Shown: piece by piece, positions 33,449-43,491 of the stretch | How positions within the stretch are numbered: position 1 is the stretch's first letter | Layout: every line of letters starts with the position of its first letter | DNA from: an uncultured Halocynthiibacter sp. | GTDB taxonomy: Bacteria; Pseudomonadota; Alphaproteobacteria; Rhodobacterales; Rhodobacteraceae | Direction of reading: 5' to 3' | Length of the DNA stretch: 64,000 nt | NCBI GenBank assembly: GCA_947503035.1 | Contig: CANNCD010000008.1 | Location: forward strand, 45,116 to 109,115 | Notes under the pieces: generated by a model | Databases searched by the model: none | Seen by the model: the letters and a program-made list of their open reading frames with translations, nothing else | What the model was told of the DNA's origin: nothing | Made by a program: the position numbers and the translations under genes

Positions 33449-33936
33449 TCCGGCCTTTTGTTGCCTACCCAGATAAGCGGTTGAAAACCGTTGCCGCCGA
33501 TGTGGATGCGATCACCGATGAGATCCACGCGATTTGGGTGGATATGGTCGACACGATGGAGGCGATGCCGGGGCTTGGCCTTGCGGCCGTGCAGATCGGC
33601 GTGATGCAGCGTCTGGCCGTGGTCGATTGTTCCGAGGAACGCGGTCACGTCGTCAAGATGGCCAATCCGGTTGTGATCCACGCCAGCGCCAAGATGCGCG
33701 ATCACGATGAGGCCAGCCCGAATTTGCCCGGTGTGCATGCGAAAATCTCGCGGCCACGTGCGGTGACGGTGCAGTTCATGAATGAACATGGCGATATGGA
33801 AGAGCGCGATTTCGTCGGCATCTGGGCCACAAGCGTCCAGCATCAGATCGATCATCTGGCCGGCAAGATGTACTTCGACAACCTGTCGAAAATGAAGCGC
33901 GATATGTTGGTGCGTAAGGCCAAGAAGGTTCGATAG
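33445..33936 (+). CDS. Degenerate peptide deformylase paralogue
   Basis: A 163-residue homologue of the preceding def. The fold is kept (GLGLAAVQIGVMQRLAVVD, FVGIWATSVQHQIDHLAGK), but motif 1 Pro is Val, the motif 2 metal-ligand Cys is Ser (DEASPNLPG), and the motif 3 catalytic Glu is Gln (QHQIDH). Only the two His ligands remain. It is therefore probably not a deformylase; it could bind ribosomes, formyl-peptides or the active enzyme. Four-nt overlap with def and no gap to fmt mean strict cotranslation. Confidence 0.85.
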   Translation: MIRPFVAYPDKRLKTVAADVDAITDEIHAIWVDMVDTMEAMPGLGLAAVQIGVMQRLAVVDCSEERGHVVKMANPVVIHASAKMRDHDEASPNLPGVHAKISRPRAVTVQFMNEHGDMEERDFVGIWATSVQHQIDHLAGKMYFDNLSKMKRDMLVRKAKKVR

Positions 33937-34836
33937 ATGAAGATCATTTTCATGGGCACGCCCGATTTTTCCGTAGGCATTTTGGATGCCTTGGTCGATG
34001 CGGGCCATGATGTGGTTGCGGTTTATTCCCAGCCGCCGCGCCCCGCCGGTCGTGGTAAAAAGGACCGTCTAAGCCCCGTTCAGGCCCGCGCCGAGGCGCT
34101 TGGTCTGCCTGTGCGCTATCCGACGTCATTGAAGGGTGCGGATGAGCAGGCCGAATTTGCCGCGCTGGGTGCCGATATCGCGGTTGTTGTGGCCTATGGC
34201 TTAATCTTGCCGCAGGTGATTTTGGATGCGCCAAAGCTGGGTTGTTTGAATATTCACGCGTCTTTGTTGCCCCGTTGGCGCGGTGCTGCGCCAATTCACC
34301 GTGCGATCATGGCGGGGGATGCGGAAACGGGTGTCTGCATCATGCAAATGGAGGCCGGTCTTGATACGGGCCCCGTTTTGTCGCGCGAGGCCACGCCGAT
34401 TGGTGTCGAAGAAACCACCGCACAACTGCACGACCGTTTGGCCGATATGGGCGCGGCTTTGATCGTCCAGACCCTTGCGGACCTGCCGACACTTACCGCC
34501 GAGACCCAGTCCGAAGAGGGTGTCGAATATGCCGCCAAGATTGACAAGGCCGAGGCCCGTATCGAGTGGTCCCAACCGGCGATTGAGGTGGATCGCAAAA
34601 TTCGCGGCCTGTCGCCATTCCCCGGTGCATGGTGCGAGGTTGCCGGTGAACGTCTTAAACTGCTTGAAAGCCGCATCGCGGACGGGCAGGGCGATGCGGG
34701 CAAACGCATTGATGGGTTGACCATCGCCTGTGGCACCGGCGCGGTTGAGATCCTCAAGGCGCAGCGTCAGGGCAAACGCCCCATGGTCGCCGAGGACCTG
34801 TTGCGCGGGTTTGAATTGCCCGATTTCCTAGAATAA
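33937..34836 (+). CDS. fmt: Methionyl-tRNA formyltransferase
   Basis: Formylates initiator Met-tRNA using 10-formyltetrahydrofolate. [17 protein letters not shown] opens the Rossmann-like N-domain (299 residues total); [20 protein letters not shown] carries the catalytic Asn and His and the SLLPxxRG loop, and [11 protein letters not shown] the catalytic Asp. The C-terminal OB-like domain begins near residue 205 ([11 protein letters not shown]). The start directly follows the stop of the deformylase paralogue. Confidence 0.96.
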   Translation: MKIIFMGTPDFSVGILDALVDAGHDVVAVYSQPPRPAGRGKKDRLSPVQARAEALGLPVRYPTSLKGADEQAEFAALGADIAVVVAYGLILPQVILDAPKLGCLNIHASLLPRWRGAAPIHRAIMAGDAETGVCIMQMEAGLDTGPVLSREATPIGVEETTAQLHDRLADMGAALIVQTLADLPTLTAETQSEEGVEYAAKIDKAEARIEWSQPAIEVDRKIRGLSPFPGAWCEVAGERLKLLESRIADGQGDAGKRIDGLTIACGTGAVEILKAQRQGKRPMVAEDLLRGFELPDFLE

Positions 34837-34884
34837 TCGCGGCGGGGGCTTTTCGTTTGACGACGGAACCCCCATATTCAGATC

Positions 34885-35124
34885 ATGTTTATCATTCTTT
34901 TCATCATCGTCGGCATCGCAGCCGGTTTCGTCGCCACCCGCATCATGGAGATCGAGGCCGATCTGGTCACGACCATGGCGCTTGGAATTGGCGGAGCGTT
35001 GATCGGTGGGTTGATCCTGCGGATGCTGTTGGCGCTGTTCGGTGTCGCGGCTGGGTTCGTCGGGGCCGTTCTGGGCGCGCTTTTGCTGATCTGGGCCTAT
35101 CGGACCTATATCCAAAAGAAATAA
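34885..35124 (+). CDS. Small membrane protein, YeaQ/GlsB-like
   Basis: A 79-residue protein with three hydrophobic Gly-rich segments (FIILFIIVGIAAGFVA, TMALGIGGALIGGLILRMLL, GVAAGFVGAVLGALLLIWAY) and a basic end. The layout resembles the GlsB/YeaQ/YmgE family, whose function is unknown. It is 48 nt after fmt. Its stop abuts the stop of the convergent acetyltransferase with no gap. Confidence 0.6.
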   Translation: MFIILFIIVGIAAGFVATRIMEIEADLVTTMALGIGGALIGGLILRMLLALFGVAAGFVGAVLGALLLIWAYRTYIQKK

Positions 35125-35553
35125 TCACGCGTCCCAGCGATAGTGGATGTCGAACTCGTCTTCCTTCTGGGCGACGAACCCACACGATTGATAGAATCCG
35201 TTGGCGGGGCTGTCCCGTAGGGCCATCAGGCGGATGTCGCGTCCTTTGGATTGGACCCTTGTGACGACCTGTAGGCCGATCCCCATCCCGTGATGCGTTG
35301 GCGCGACATAGAGGTGGTCCAAATACAGATGCGTGCCCATATCGCGCAGCACGTAAAACCCAACGAGGACGTCCCCCATGAACAAGAGCTGGGTGTCATC
35401 GGCCACATAGGTCGCAAGGAACCTGTCCCGTGCACGAACGGGATCAAAACGTCCGATCGCCTCAAGGCTGGGACGCATCGCAGCCACCCGCATATCGGCC
35501 AAGACCGCGGGGTTAATATCACCCGCGGCTGTGAAGCGAAGGGTCGAGGTCAT
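35125..35553 (-). CDS. GNAT family N-acetyltransferase
   Basis: A 142-residue GNAT protein. Motif A is [20 protein letters not shown] (about residues 78-97), and [19 protein letters not shown] is motif B. The substrate is unknown. The ATG overlaps the stop of rnhA by 4 nt, so it is translated with rnhA. It is a different subgroup from the acetyltransferase in the cobW operon. Confidence 0.83.
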   Translation of the reverse strand: MTSTLRFTAAGDINPAVLADMRVAAMRPSLEAIGRFDPVRARDRFLATYVADDTQLLFMGDVLVGFYVLRDMGTHLYLDHLYVAPTHHGMGIGLQVVTRVQSKGRDIRLMALRDSPANGFYQSCGFVAQKEDEFDIHYRWDA

Positions 35554-36008
35554 TTCTTTTTCTTGAACGGTTCCATGCCCGCACGCGCCAATTCATCCGC
35601 TCGTTCGTTTTCGGGGTGCCCCGCGTGGCCCTTGACCCATTCCCATGTCACGTCGTGACGTTGGTTCGCGGCGTCCAGTTGCTTCCACAGCTCAACGTTT
35701 TTCACCGGCTTTTTCGCGGCGGTCTTCCAGCCGTTTTTCTTCCAGCCGAAAATCCATTTGGTGAGCCCGTCCATGACATATGAGCTGTCGGTGACAAGCG
35801 TCAGAGTGCTGGGCCGCTCCAATGCCTCAAGCGCGCTGATGGCGGCCATGAGCTCCATCTGGTTATTGGTCGTATCTGGCGCGCCACCCTTGAGTTCGCG
35901 TTCCTTGACGACGGTGTCGCCATCGCGCGCGATCAACAATGCGCCCCAGCCCCCAGGACCAGGGTTTCCAGAGCACGCCCCATCGGTATAGGCAAAAAGT
36001 TCAGGCAT
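35550..36008 (-). CDS. rnhA: Ribonuclease HI
   Basis: Degrades RNA in RNA-DNA hybrids. A 152-residue protein with the catalytic carboxylates in place: [17 protein letters not shown] (Asp), [13 protein letters not shown] (Glu) and [16 protein letters not shown] (Asp). The WKNVELW-like segment [12 protein letters not shown] and [21 protein letters not shown], with the final conserved His and Asp, complete the site. It sits 15 nt downstream of ispH, forming an ispH-rnhA-GNAT operon. Confidence 0.95.
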   Translation of the reverse strand: MPELFAYTDGACSGNPGPGGWGALLIARDGDTVVKERELKGGAPDTTNNQMELMAAISALEALERPSTLTLVTDSSYVMDGLTKWIFGWKKNGWKTAAKKPVKNVELWKQLDAANQRHDVTWEWVKGHAGHPENERADELARAGMEPFKKKK

Positions 36009-36023
36009 AAGATCGGCTTTCGG

Positions 36024-36974
36024 TTAAACGGCGTCGCGCAGGATACGTGGTACTTTGAACTCCACGTTTTCCTCGGCTGTTTCTACGTATTCGACGGTGA
36101 CGTCAAACCGATCTTTGCAGGCCTCGATAACCTCATTGATCAACACCTCGGGCGCGGACGCACCGGCGGTCAGGCCAAGAGACGTGATCCCATCAAGCGC
36201 GCGCCAGTCAATTTCGGTGGCCCGTTGCACCAGTTGTGAATAGTTACAGCCCGCCGCCGAGCCGACCTCGACTAAACGTTTTGAGTTGGACGAATTCGGC
36301 GCACCGATCACCAAAATCGCGTCGGCCTTTGGGGCCATCGCCTTAACCGCCTCTTGACGGTTGGTGGTGGCGTAACAGATGTCTTCTTTGTGCGGGCCGA
36401 TGATGGCGGGGAAGTGGGTTTTCAAGGCCTCGACGATTTCGGCGGTATCATCAATCGACAGGGTGGTCTGGGTGATATAGGCCAATTTCTGCGGATCACG
36501 CACCGTCAGGTTCGGCACATCGGCAGGGGTCTCGACCAGCAAAACCTCACCCTCTGGAAGCTGCCCCATGGTGCCGACGGTTTCGGGGTGACCCGCGTGG
36601 CCGATCATCACCATCTGAAGGCCGGCTTGGGAATGGCGCTCGGCCTCGATGTGGACCTTAGAGACAAGCGGGCAGGTGGCGTCGACAAAGATCATCTCGC
36701 GCTTGGCTGCCGCTGCCGGCACGGCCTTGGGCACGCCATGGGCGGAAAAAATCACGGGGCGATCATCGGGGCATTCGTCGAGTTCCTCAACGAACACGGC
36801 ACCTTTGTCGCGCAGACCATCAACGACGAATTTGTTGTGAACGATTTCGTGACGCACATAGACCGGCGCGCCCCATTTTTCGATGGCGCCTTCGACGATC
36901 TTAATGGCGCGGACAACACCCGCACAAAAACCGCGCGGCGCCGCCAGATAAAGAGTAAGGGGGGATTTGGTCAT
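36024..36974 (-). CDS. ispH: HMB-PP reductase IspH
   Basis: Last step of the MEP isoprenoid pathway: reduces (E)-4-hydroxy-3-methylbut-2-enyl diphosphate to IPP and DMAPP with a [4Fe-4S] cluster. The three Cys ligands are visible in [24 protein letters not shown] and [29 protein letters not shown] and [16 protein letters not shown] are further family marks. Length 316 is normal. Confidence 0.96.
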   Translation of the reverse strand: MTKSPLTLYLAAPRGFCAGVVRAIKIVEGAIEKWGAPVYVRHEIVHNKFVVDGLRDKGAVFVEELDECPDDRPVIFSAHGVPKAVPAAAAKREMIFVDATCPLVSKVHIEAERHSQAGLQMVMIGHAGHPETVGTMGQLPEGEVLLVETPADVPNLTVRDPQKLAYITQTTLSIDDTAEIVEALKTHFPAIIGPHKEDICYATTNRQEAVKAMAPKADAILVIGAPNSSNSKRLVEVGSAAGCNYSQLVQRATEIDWRALDGITSLGLTAGASAPEVLINEVIEACKDRFDVTVEYVETAEENVEFKVPRILRDAV

Positions 36975-37075
36975 GGTGCGCCTCTGTATCTATGTCTCCC
37001 CAAGACGTAAGACGACAAAGGCGCAAGGTCCAGACCCAAGCGTGGGAACGGGGCAAATTGCCCCGCCATTTTGCG

Positions 37076-37651
37076 TTATTCCGCGGTTTCCGGCGCAGAT
37101 GGTGCATCTGGCGTGAAAGGTTCGCGTGGTGGACGTCCAACGACATCCTTCAATTCGTTCAGCTCGATAAAGTTATCGGCCTGACGACGAAGCTCATCCG
37201 AGATCATTGGCGGCTGGGATTTGATGGTTGAAACAACCGATACCCGTACACCCTGACGCTGGAGGCTTTCAACAAGCGGGCGGAAGTCGCCGTCGCCTGA
37301 GAAGATGACGATGTGATCAACATGCGGCGCAAGCTCCATGGCATGAACAGCAAGTTCAATATCCATGTTCCCCTTCACTTTGCGACGGCCCATTGAGTCC
37401 GTGTATTCCTTGGCCGGTTTTGTCACCATGGTGAAACCGTTATAGTGGAGCCAATCCACGAGCGGACGAATGGGAGAGTATTCGTCGTTCTCAAGCAGCG
37501 CAGTATAGTAAAACGCCCGAAGCATTTTTCCGCGGCGCATGAATTCTTGGCGCAGTAGTTTGTAGTCGATATCAAACCCAAGCGATTTTGCCGCCGCATA
37601 AAGGTTTGATCCATCGATGAACAGCGCTAGCCGTTCGTCCCGATAAAACAT
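37076..37651 (-). CDS. NYN domain protein (LabA/DUF88 type)
   Basis: A 191-residue PIN-like fold. Acidic residues of a possible metal nuclease site are in LALFIDGSNLYAA, KGNMDIELAVHAM and IVIFSGDGDFRPLVESLQ. VRVSVVSTI and an extended Pro-rich tail follow. Family members are thought to be RNases; this activity is inferred. The inner ATG is chosen because GGAAGGA lies 6 nt upstream and would overlap the outer one. It is divergent to folK. Confidence 0.85.
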   Translation of the reverse strand: MFYRDERLALFIDGSNLYAAAKSLGFDIDYKLLRQEFMRRGKMLRAFYYTALLENDEYSPIRPLVDWLHYNGFTMVTKPAKEYTDSMGRRKVKGNMDIELAVHAMELAPHVDHIVIFSGDGDFRPLVESLQRQGVRVSVVSTIKSQPPMISDELRRQADNFIELNELKDVVGRPPREPFTPDAPSAPETAE

Positions 37652-37669
37652 AATGTGTCCTTCCAAAAT

Positions 37670-37716
37670 GTTGCGCTAAAATAGTCCGTGAGTGGTTTTA
37701 ACGTGCTTAACGCAAC
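37670..37716. promoter_or_regulatory. Inverted repeat between divergent NYN and folK genes
   Basis: GTTGCGCTAA (37670-37679) and TTAACGCAAC (37707-37716) form a 10-bp inverted repeat with one mismatch, spanning the divergent AT-rich promoter region. It could bind a dimeric regulator; no family is suggested. Confidence 0.3.
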
Positions 37717-37743
37717 AGCGTTTCAAAATAAGGAAATTTGGTC

Positions 37744-38331
37744 GTGTCGCAAGAAGAATACATTCAAGACGCTGTTACAATCGCTCATGTGGCACTTGGA
37801 ACGAACAAATCGGATAATAGTTCTACCCAAAAGGATATAATTGATACCGCAATTGGTGAAATTTCAAAGGCATTTGGCGGAATTGTTGCGGTAAGTCGCC
37901 TGTATACTTCTCCTTGTTTTCCCAAAGGTTATGGCCCCGATTACATTAACGCAACGTTAACTTTGCAGGTGATTCGCTCTGCGGACGACACATTGAAAAC
38001 CCTGCATGAGATCGAAGCCGCGCTGGGTCGAACCCGTACAAACCGATGGGAAAGCCGTGTCATCGACCTTGATCTTCTGTCCTATGGCGCTGAAATCGCG
38101 CCAGATCGTGCCGGTTTTCAGGTCTGGCATGACCTGCCTCTTGAACGTCAAATGAAAGAAGCCCCAAGCGAATTGATCCTGCCACACCCCCGCTTGCACG
38201 AACGGGCCTTTGTTTTGGTGCCTTTGGCCGACATTGCCCCAGAATGGCGTCATCCGGTTTTGGGGAAAACTGTGATTGAAATGCGCGATGCGTTGCCGTC
38301 GGCGGACCGTGCGGAAATTTGTCCATTATAA
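37744..38331 (+). CDS. folK: HPPK, folate biosynthesis
   Basis: Transfers pyrophosphate from ATP to 6-hydroxymethyl-7,8-dihydropterin. HVALGTNKSD is the opening strand (usually ALGSN), then LYTSPCFPKGYGPDYINATLTL, the LGRTRTNRWESRVIDLDLL catalytic signature with paired Asp, and LPHPRLHERAFVLVPLADIAP. GTG is preferred (AAGGA 9 nt upstream); a TTG two codons earlier is possible. The N-terminal third is AT-rich relative to neighbours. Confidence 0.93.
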   Translation: MSQEEYIQDAVTIAHVALGTNKSDNSSTQKDIIDTAIGEISKAFGGIVAVSRLYTSPCFPKGYGPDYINATLTLQVIRSADDTLKTLHEIEAALGRTRTNRWESRVIDLDLLSYGAEIAPDRAGFQVWHDLPLERQMKEAPSELILPHPRLHERAFVLVPLADIAPEWRHPVLGKTVIEMRDALPSADRAEICPL

Positions 38332-38340
38332 AGACTCTTG

Positions 38341-38369
38341 TTGTAGATGTGATTCAACGCTTGTAAAAT
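38341..38369 (+). promoter_or_regulatory. rpoZ: Possible rpoZ promoter
   Basis: TTGTAG, 17-nt spacer, TAAAAT, 61 nt ahead of the rpoZ ATG. The -10 is good but the -35 matches only three of six consensus bases. Confidence 0.3.
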
Positions 38370-38429
38370 CCACAGGAGGCGCATAGATAAACGCCTTCAA
38401 AGCCTCATTTTTCGAAATTGGAGTCCACA

Positions 38430-38783
38430 ATGGCGCGCGTAACCGTTGAAGATTGTGTAGATAAAGTCCCGAACCGGTTTGAACTGGTTATGCTTGCGGC
38501 GCACCGTGCGCGCGAAATTTCTGCGGGTTCTGAGATCACCGTTGAACGTGACAACGACAAAAACCCTGTCGTAAGCCTGCGCGAAATCGCGGACGAAACC
38601 CAGTTGGCGGATGATCTTCGTGAACGTCAGATTGAAAGCAATCAGACACAAATCGAAGTTGATGAGCCAGAAGAAGATTCAATGGCGCTTCTTATGGGTG
38701 CAGAAACACAGGATAAACCTGCCGAAGACGATATGTCCGAGGAAAAAATGCTGCGCGCCCTTATGGAAGCACAAGGCCAATAA
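38430..38783 (+). CDS. rpoZ: RNA polymerase omega subunit
   Basis: A 117-residue subunit that helps beta-prime fold and assembly. [29 protein letters not shown] is the diagnostic N-terminal region, shown here as two adjoining parts: [12 protein letters not shown] and [27 protein letters not shown] follows, then an acidic C-terminal extension. GGAG 6 nt upstream fixes the ATG over one four codons earlier. The adjacency to the (p)ppGpp synthetase gene is conserved in many proteobacteria and makes functional sense, as omega contributes to ppGpp binding. Confidence 0.95.
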   Translation: MARVTVEDCVDKVPNRFELVMLAAHRAREISAGSEITVERDNDKNPVVSLREIADETQLADDLRERQIESNQTQIEVDEPEEDSMALLMGAETQDKPAEDDMSEEKMLRALMEAQGQ

Positions 38784-38840
38784 GATAGGGCATGTCCCAA
38801 TGCGTTTCGCTAGACGCAAAGAAGAAAGAGTGCGGACCGG

Positions 38841-40970
38841 ATGATCGACGTCGAAGAACTCATCGGGCTGGTCCGCAGCTATAACCCCAACACAAATGCT
38901 GCATTGATCCGCGACGCCTATGCCTATGGGCGCGAAATGCACACGGGGCAATTCCGCCACTCGGGCGAAGAATATTTCACACATCCCGTTGCTGTCGCCG
39001 CGATTCTAACCGAACAGAAGCTTGATGATGCGACGATCATCACCGCGTTGCTGCATGACACCATCGAAGACACCAAATCCACCTATTCTGAGGTGGCTGA
39101 AATGTTCGGCAAAGAGGTCGCCGAGCTTGTTGATGGGGTGACAAAGCTTACCAATCTTCAGCTGTCATCGTCCGAAACCAAACAGGCGGAAAACTTTCGC
39201 AAACTGTTTATGGCGATGTCCAAGGACCTTCGGGTGATTTTGGTCAAACTGGGCGACCGGTTGCACAACATGCGCACGATTAAATCGATGCGCCCCGAAA
39301 AGCAGGTCCAAAAGGCCCGCGAAACCATGGACATCTTTGCGCCGCTTGCCGGTCGCATGGGGATGCAATGGATGCGCGAAGAGCTTGAGGATCTGTCCTT
39401 TGGCGTTTTGAATCCCGAGGGGCGCAATTCGATCATTCGCCGTTTTGTGACCTTGCAGCGCGAGACGGGCGATGTGGTGCACCGCATTACCCACGATATC
39501 CGTGCCGAACTGGGCGCAGTTGAGATCACCGCCGAGGTGCTGGGCCGTGCCAAAAAACCCTATTCCATATGGCGTAAGATGGAAGAAAAGGAACAGGGCT
39601 TTTCGCGCCTGTCCGACATTTATGGGTTCCGCATCCTGACCGACAACGAGGCCGATTGTTACCGCGTTTTGGGCGTTATTCACCAACGTTGGCGCGCCGT
39701 TCCGGGCCGGTTTAAGGATTACATAAGTCAGCCGAAATCAAACGGTTATCGTTCGATCCACACCACGGTGTCTGGCCGCGATGGTAAGCGGGTTGAAGTG
39801 CAAATTCGCACCCGTCAAATGCACGAGGTCGCCGAGGCGGGCGTGGCCGCACATTGGTCGTACCGCGACGGTGTGCGCGCGCAAAACCCCTTTGCCGTTG
39901 ACCCTGCGAAATGGATTGCCGGCCTGACGGAACGGTTCGAAAACGCCGACGATCACGATGAATTTCTTGAGCATGTTAAGCTCGAGATGTACGCGGATAA
40001 GGTGTTTTGTTTTACACCCAAGGGCGACGTGGAAAAATTGCCCAAGGGCGCGACGCCGCTTGATTTTGCCTATGCGATCCATACGCGGATCGGGCATCGC
40101 TGTGTCGGGGCCAAGGTTGACGGCATTCGTGTGCCGCTTTGGACCCGTTTGAAAAACGGTCAATCCGTCGAAATCACCACCGCCGAGGGGCAGCGCCCAC
40201 AGGCGACGTGGTTGGATATCGTAACCACGGGCCGCGCGAAATCCGCCATTCGCCGGAGTCTTCGGGAAGAAGACCGCGAACGGTTCATCAAATTGGGCCG
40301 TGAATTGGCCCGCGTGGCCTTTGACCATATCGGCAAGAAATCAACCGATAAGGTGCTTGAGGCGGCCGCCGAACAGATGGCTTTGCCCGACGCAGATGAG
40401 CTTTTGGCCCGTCTTGGAAGTGCAGAGTTGTCGGCGCAATATGTCGTTGGGCTTCTCTATCCCGATATCGCGCAGGATGCGGTTGATGCGGTTGACGAAA
40501 ACCGTGCCGTCGTTGGTCTGACCGAGGATCAAACAAGCCAGCGCGCGCGCTGTTGCCAGCCCATTCCGGGCGAACGTATCGTCGGCATCGCGCAACGTGG
40601 CCACGGCGTGTTCATCCACTCGATCGACTGTGATGTGCTGGCTAATTTCGAAGAGGCGCCCGACCGCTGGGTTGATCTTCATTGGCACAGCGGCACCCAC
40701 AAACCGGTTCACAGCGTCACGATTGAGGTGACTTTGTCGAATGACGCGGGCTCGCTTGGGCGGATTTGTACGCTTATTGGTGAACAAAAGGCCAATATCT
40801 CGGATATGAATTTTGCCGACCGCAAACCGGATTTCTTCCGTATCTTGATGGATATCGACCTTCGCGACACCCAGCATCTTCATGCGGTGGTTATGGCGCT
40901 TGAACTGGATAATTCGGTGTCATCGGTACGCCGGTTCCGCGATCCCACACGGGCCAAATCACTTGCATAG
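38841..40970 (+). CDS. rel: Bifunctional (p)ppGpp synthase/hydrolase
   Basis: A 709-residue RelA/SpoT homologue controlling the stringent response. The N-terminal HD hydrolase is intact (FTHPVAVAAIL, ALLHDTIEDT, KLGDRLHNMRTI); the synthetase domain has RLSDIYGFRILT and SNGYRSIHTTV, then a TGS domain (FCFTPKGDVEKLPKGATPLD) and a C-terminal ACT domain (SVTIEVTLSNDAGSLG). Both activities are therefore expected, as for the single Rel of alphaproteobacteria. Confidence 0.95.
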   Translation: MIDVEELIGLVRSYNPNTNAALIRDAYAYGREMHTGQFRHSGEEYFTHPVAVAAILTEQKLDDATIITALLHDTIEDTKSTYSEVAEMFGKEVAELVDGVTKLTNLQLSSSETKQAENFRKLFMAMSKDLRVILVKLGDRLHNMRTIKSMRPEKQVQKARETMDIFAPLAGRMGMQWMREELEDLSFGVLNPEGRNSIIRRFVTLQRETGDVVHRITHDIRAELGAVEITAEVLGRAKKPYSIWRKMEEKEQGFSRLSDIYGFRILTDNEADCYRVLGVIHQRWRAVPGRFKDYISQPKSNGYRSIHTTVSGRDGKRVEVQIRTRQMHEVAEAGVAAHWSYRDGVRAQNPFAVDPAKWIAGLTERFENADDHDEFLEHVKLEMYADKVFCFTPKGDVEKLPKGATPLDFAYAIHTRIGHRCVGAKVDGIRVPLWTRLKNGQSVEITTAEGQRPQATWLDIVTTGRAKSAIRRSLREEDRERFIKLGRELARVAFDHIGKKSTDKVLEAAAEQMALPDADELLARLGSAELSAQYVVGLLYPDIAQDAVDAVDENRAVVGLTEDQTSQRARCCQPIPGERIVGIAQRGHGVFIHSIDCDVLANFEEAPDRWVDLHWHSGTHKPVHSVTIEVTLSNDAGSLGRICTLIGEQKANISDMNFADRKPDFFRILMDIDLRDTQHLHAVVMALELDNSVSSVRRFRDPTRAKSLA

Positions 40971-40986
40971 GGGCGGGGGCATCTAG

Positions 40987-41634
40987 GTGGTCTTTAAGCG
41001 CCGCGATAAACGAAGCATGCTTCAATCGGCATGGGCGACCATCTATCCCAAGGGGGGATGGGGCCGCGCGATCCAGTACATAAAGCACCGCGTTCGCCGT
41101 CTGCCCGACCCGCCGCATAAAATCGCCCGCGGTATATTTGTGGGCATCTTAATGAGCTTTACACCGCTGTTTGGCTTTCATGTCGTTGCCGCTGGAGTTT
41201 TCGGCTGGCTGGTGCGCGGCAATGTTCTGGCGGCGGTCCTGTCTACCTTTGTCGGCAACCCTCTGACGTTTCCCTTAATTGCGGCGGCCGCTCTTCAACT
41301 TGGCCATTATGTTCTTGGTACGGAATTCACGTCGGGGTCCGAGGTGGGGTTGGTTGGTAAATTCGTTGGCGCATGGAACGACCTTACCCATAACTTCAGT
41401 TCAATGTTCTATGATCGCCCAGCCGATTGGTCGATGCTCAACACCTTTTATCTTGAGGTGTTCTTGCCCTATTTGGTTGGCGGATTAATCTGCGGTACGG
41501 TTGCGGCTATCGCTGCGTATTATATCACGTTACCGTTAATTACGGCCTATAAGAATCGTCGAAAAGGACGGCTAAAGGCGCGGCTTGCTGCCATCCGAGA
41601 TAAGGTTGGCAATAAGGCCGATAAAACCCCATAG
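40987..41634 (+). CDS. DUF2062 membrane protein
   Basis: A 215-residue protein with a basic N-terminus ([23 protein letters not shown]) and the DUF2062 core [25 protein letters not shown] and [21 protein letters not shown], containing several transmembrane helices; another helix lies near residue 165, then a Lys/Arg-rich tail. Function unknown. GTG start 16 nt after rel, so cotranscribed. Confidence 0.85.
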   Translation: MVFKRRDKRSMLQSAWATIYPKGGWGRAIQYIKHRVRRLPDPPHKIARGIFVGILMSFTPLFGFHVVAAGVFGWLVRGNVLAAVLSTFVGNPLTFPLIAAAALQLGHYVLGTEFTSGSEVGLVGKFVGAWNDLTHNFSSMFYDRPADWSMLNTFYLEVFLPYLVGGLICGTVAAIAAYYITLPLITAYKNRRKGRLKARLAAIRDKVGNKADKTP

Positions 41635-41662
41635 GGATGTCGTGAACGCACAGAGGACTGAC

Positions 41663-42415
41663 ATGACAACAGAAACCGGAAAACTACGACTTGGGGTCAA
41701 TATTGACCACGTTGCAACCGTGCGAAATGCACGCGGCGGGGCCTATCCTGATCCGCTTCGGGCGGCGAAATTGGCCGAAGAGGCCGGTGCCGATGGCATC
41801 ACGGCGCACCTTCGCGAAGATCGCCGTCACATTTCGGACGCCGACATCGAGGGTCTGATGGATGTCCTATCGGTGCCGCTGAACTTTGAAATGGCCGCGA
41901 CCGACGAGATGCAGAAAATCGCGTTGCGCCACAAGCCGCATGCCGTGTGCATCGTTCCCGAAAAACGCGAGGAACGCACCACCGAGGGCGGCCTTGAGGT
42001 GGCGCGCGAAGAAAACCGTTTGGCCCATTTCATCGCCCCCCTGCGCGAAGCAGGCAGCCGTGTGTCGATCTTTATCGCAGCAGACATGCGTCAGGTCGAA
42101 GCAGCCCACCGCATCGGTGCCGAAGTGATTGAGCTGCACACTGGTGGCTATTGCGACGCCCATGCCGAGGGTCGGTTTGATGAGCGCGACGACGAATTGA
42201 AGCGTCTGCGCGAGATGACCGAATTCGGCCATTCCTTGGGGCTTGAGGTCCACGCCGGACACGGTCTGACCTATGACACCGTGAAACCAATCGCGGCGTT
42301 TCCCGAGGTTGCCGAACTCAACATTGGTCACTTTATCATCGGTGAATCCATTTTCCGCGGCCTTGCGCCGTCAATCGCAGAAATGCGCCGCCTGATGGAC
42401 GAGGCCCGCGCGTGA
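41663..42415 (+). CDS. pdxJ: Pyridoxine 5'-phosphate synthase PdxJ
   Basis: Condenses 1-deoxyxylulose 5-phosphate with aminoacetone phosphate in vitamin B6 synthesis. [19 protein letters not shown] is the signature start of this 250-residue TIM barrel; [23 protein letters not shown] and [10 protein letters not shown](R)TTEGGL follow, and [10 protein letters not shown] near the end carries a conserved His. The ATG has AGGAC upstream. Next gene overlaps by 4 nt. Confidence 0.95.
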   Translation: MTTETGKLRLGVNIDHVATVRNARGGAYPDPLRAAKLAEEAGADGITAHLREDRRHISDADIEGLMDVLSVPLNFEMAATDEMQKIALRHKPHAVCIVPEKREERTTEGGLEVAREENRLAHFIAPLREAGSRVSIFIAADMRQVEAAHRIGAEVIELHTGGYCDAHAEGRFDERDDELKRLREMTEFGHSLGLEVHAGHGLTYDTVKPIAAFPEVAELNIGHFIIGESIFRGLAPSIAEMRRLMDEARA

Positions 42416-43035
42416 CCCCGTTTGAATTCGCCCTTTTGTGGTGCGCTTGGGTTTTCGCCGCCGGCAGCCCAGGCCCCGCGACCCTGTCCATTGCGGGGAC
42501 GGCGATGAACCATGGCCGCACATCCGGCCTGATCTTTTCGATAGGGATCCTATGCGGTGGCGCCTTTTGGGGCATTGCCGCCGCGCTTGGGATGGGCGCC
42601 GCGATGGTCGCGAACGCGTGGCTGTTCACGATGCTCAAATATTTCGGCGCGGCGTATCTGCTTTATCTCGCGGTGAAATCTCTTCGCTCGGCGTTCTCGG
42701 CGCGCAGTATCGCTTCACAGGCGGGTTATGGGGGGACGCCGTTCTCGGTGTTCTCTAAGGGGGCATTGATCCACCTGACCAATCCCAAAGCCATCCTCAG
42801 CTGGGGTTCGATCTACGCGATTGTCTTGCCGTCGGATGCGTCGATGTCTGCGGTCTTTGGGCTGTTTGGCTTTCTGTTCTTTGGCTCTACGCTCGTGTTT
42901 CTCGGCTATGCGGTTTTGTTTTCATCCAAAGGCGTTGTGGCGTTTTATGTCCGCATGCGTCGCGTGTTTGAATTGGTCTTTGCGGGCTTCTTTGGTTTTG
43001 CCAGCCTGAAAATCCTGACGGCGCGCGCGATATGA
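42412..43035 (+). CDS. LysE/RhtB family exporter
   Basis: A 207-residue inner-membrane protein with about six helices. [20 protein letters not shown] is the family's N-terminal signature, and the first helices and [18 protein letters not shown] plus [23 protein letters not shown] match the fold. It probably exports an amino acid or small metabolite; substrate unknown. GTG start overlaps the pdxJ stop and its stop overlaps acpS. Confidence 0.87.
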   Translation: MTPFEFALLWCAWVFAAGSPGPATLSIAGTAMNHGRTSGLIFSIGILCGGAFWGIAAALGMGAAMVANAWLFTMLKYFGAAYLLYLAVKSLRSAFSARSIASQAGYGGTPFSVFSKGALIHLTNPKAILSWGSIYAIVLPSDASMSAVFGLFGFLFFGSTLVFLGYAVLFSSKGVVAFYVRMRRVFELVFAGFFGFASLKILTARAI

Positions 43036-43433
43036 TTTTGGGTATCGGAAGTGATCTTGCCAATATCGAACGGATCCAAGGCACGCTTGATCGGTTTGGT
43101 GATCGGTTCAAGAACCGCGTCTTTACCGATATCGAACAGGCCAAGGCGGAAAACCGCCGCGACGTGGCGGGGACCTATGCGAAACGTTGGGCCGCGAAAG
43201 AGGCGTGCTCAAAAGCCCTTGGAACAGGTTTGGCCATGGGGATTTCGTGGAAAGACATGGCTGTCACCAATCTGAAAACCGGCCAACCCACCATGGCGGT
43301 GACCGGCTGGGCCAAAGATCGGCTTGATGCGATGACGCCCGATGGCCATGATGCGGTCATTCACGTGACCTTGACGGATGACCACCCATGGGCGCAGGCC
43401 TTTGTTGTGATCGAGGCGCGCCCGAAAACTTGA
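43032..43433 (+). CDS. acpS: Holo-ACP synthase
   Basis: Transfers the phosphopantetheine arm from CoA to acyl carrier protein. [15 protein letters not shown] has the metal-binding Asp, and [18 protein letters not shown] the catalytic Glu and Lys. The [19 protein letters not shown] end is normal for this 133-residue family. It sits in the conserved pdxJ-acpS-lepB-rnc-era run. Confidence 0.95.
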   Translation: MILGIGSDLANIERIQGTLDRFGDRFKNRVFTDIEQAKAENRRDVAGTYAKRWAAKEACSKALGTGLAMGISWKDMAVTNLKTGQPTMAVTGWAKDRLDAMTPDGHDAVIHVTLTDDHPWAQAFVVIEARPKT

Positions 43434-43491
43434 CTCTTGGGGCGCTGGCCCTCATGTACCCCATAACCGATTTTGATCAGGACCAAGCAGT

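Noticed and set aside
37698..37711. CtrA site TTAA...TTAA upstream of folK
   Set aside because: Spacing between the half sites is 5, not 7.
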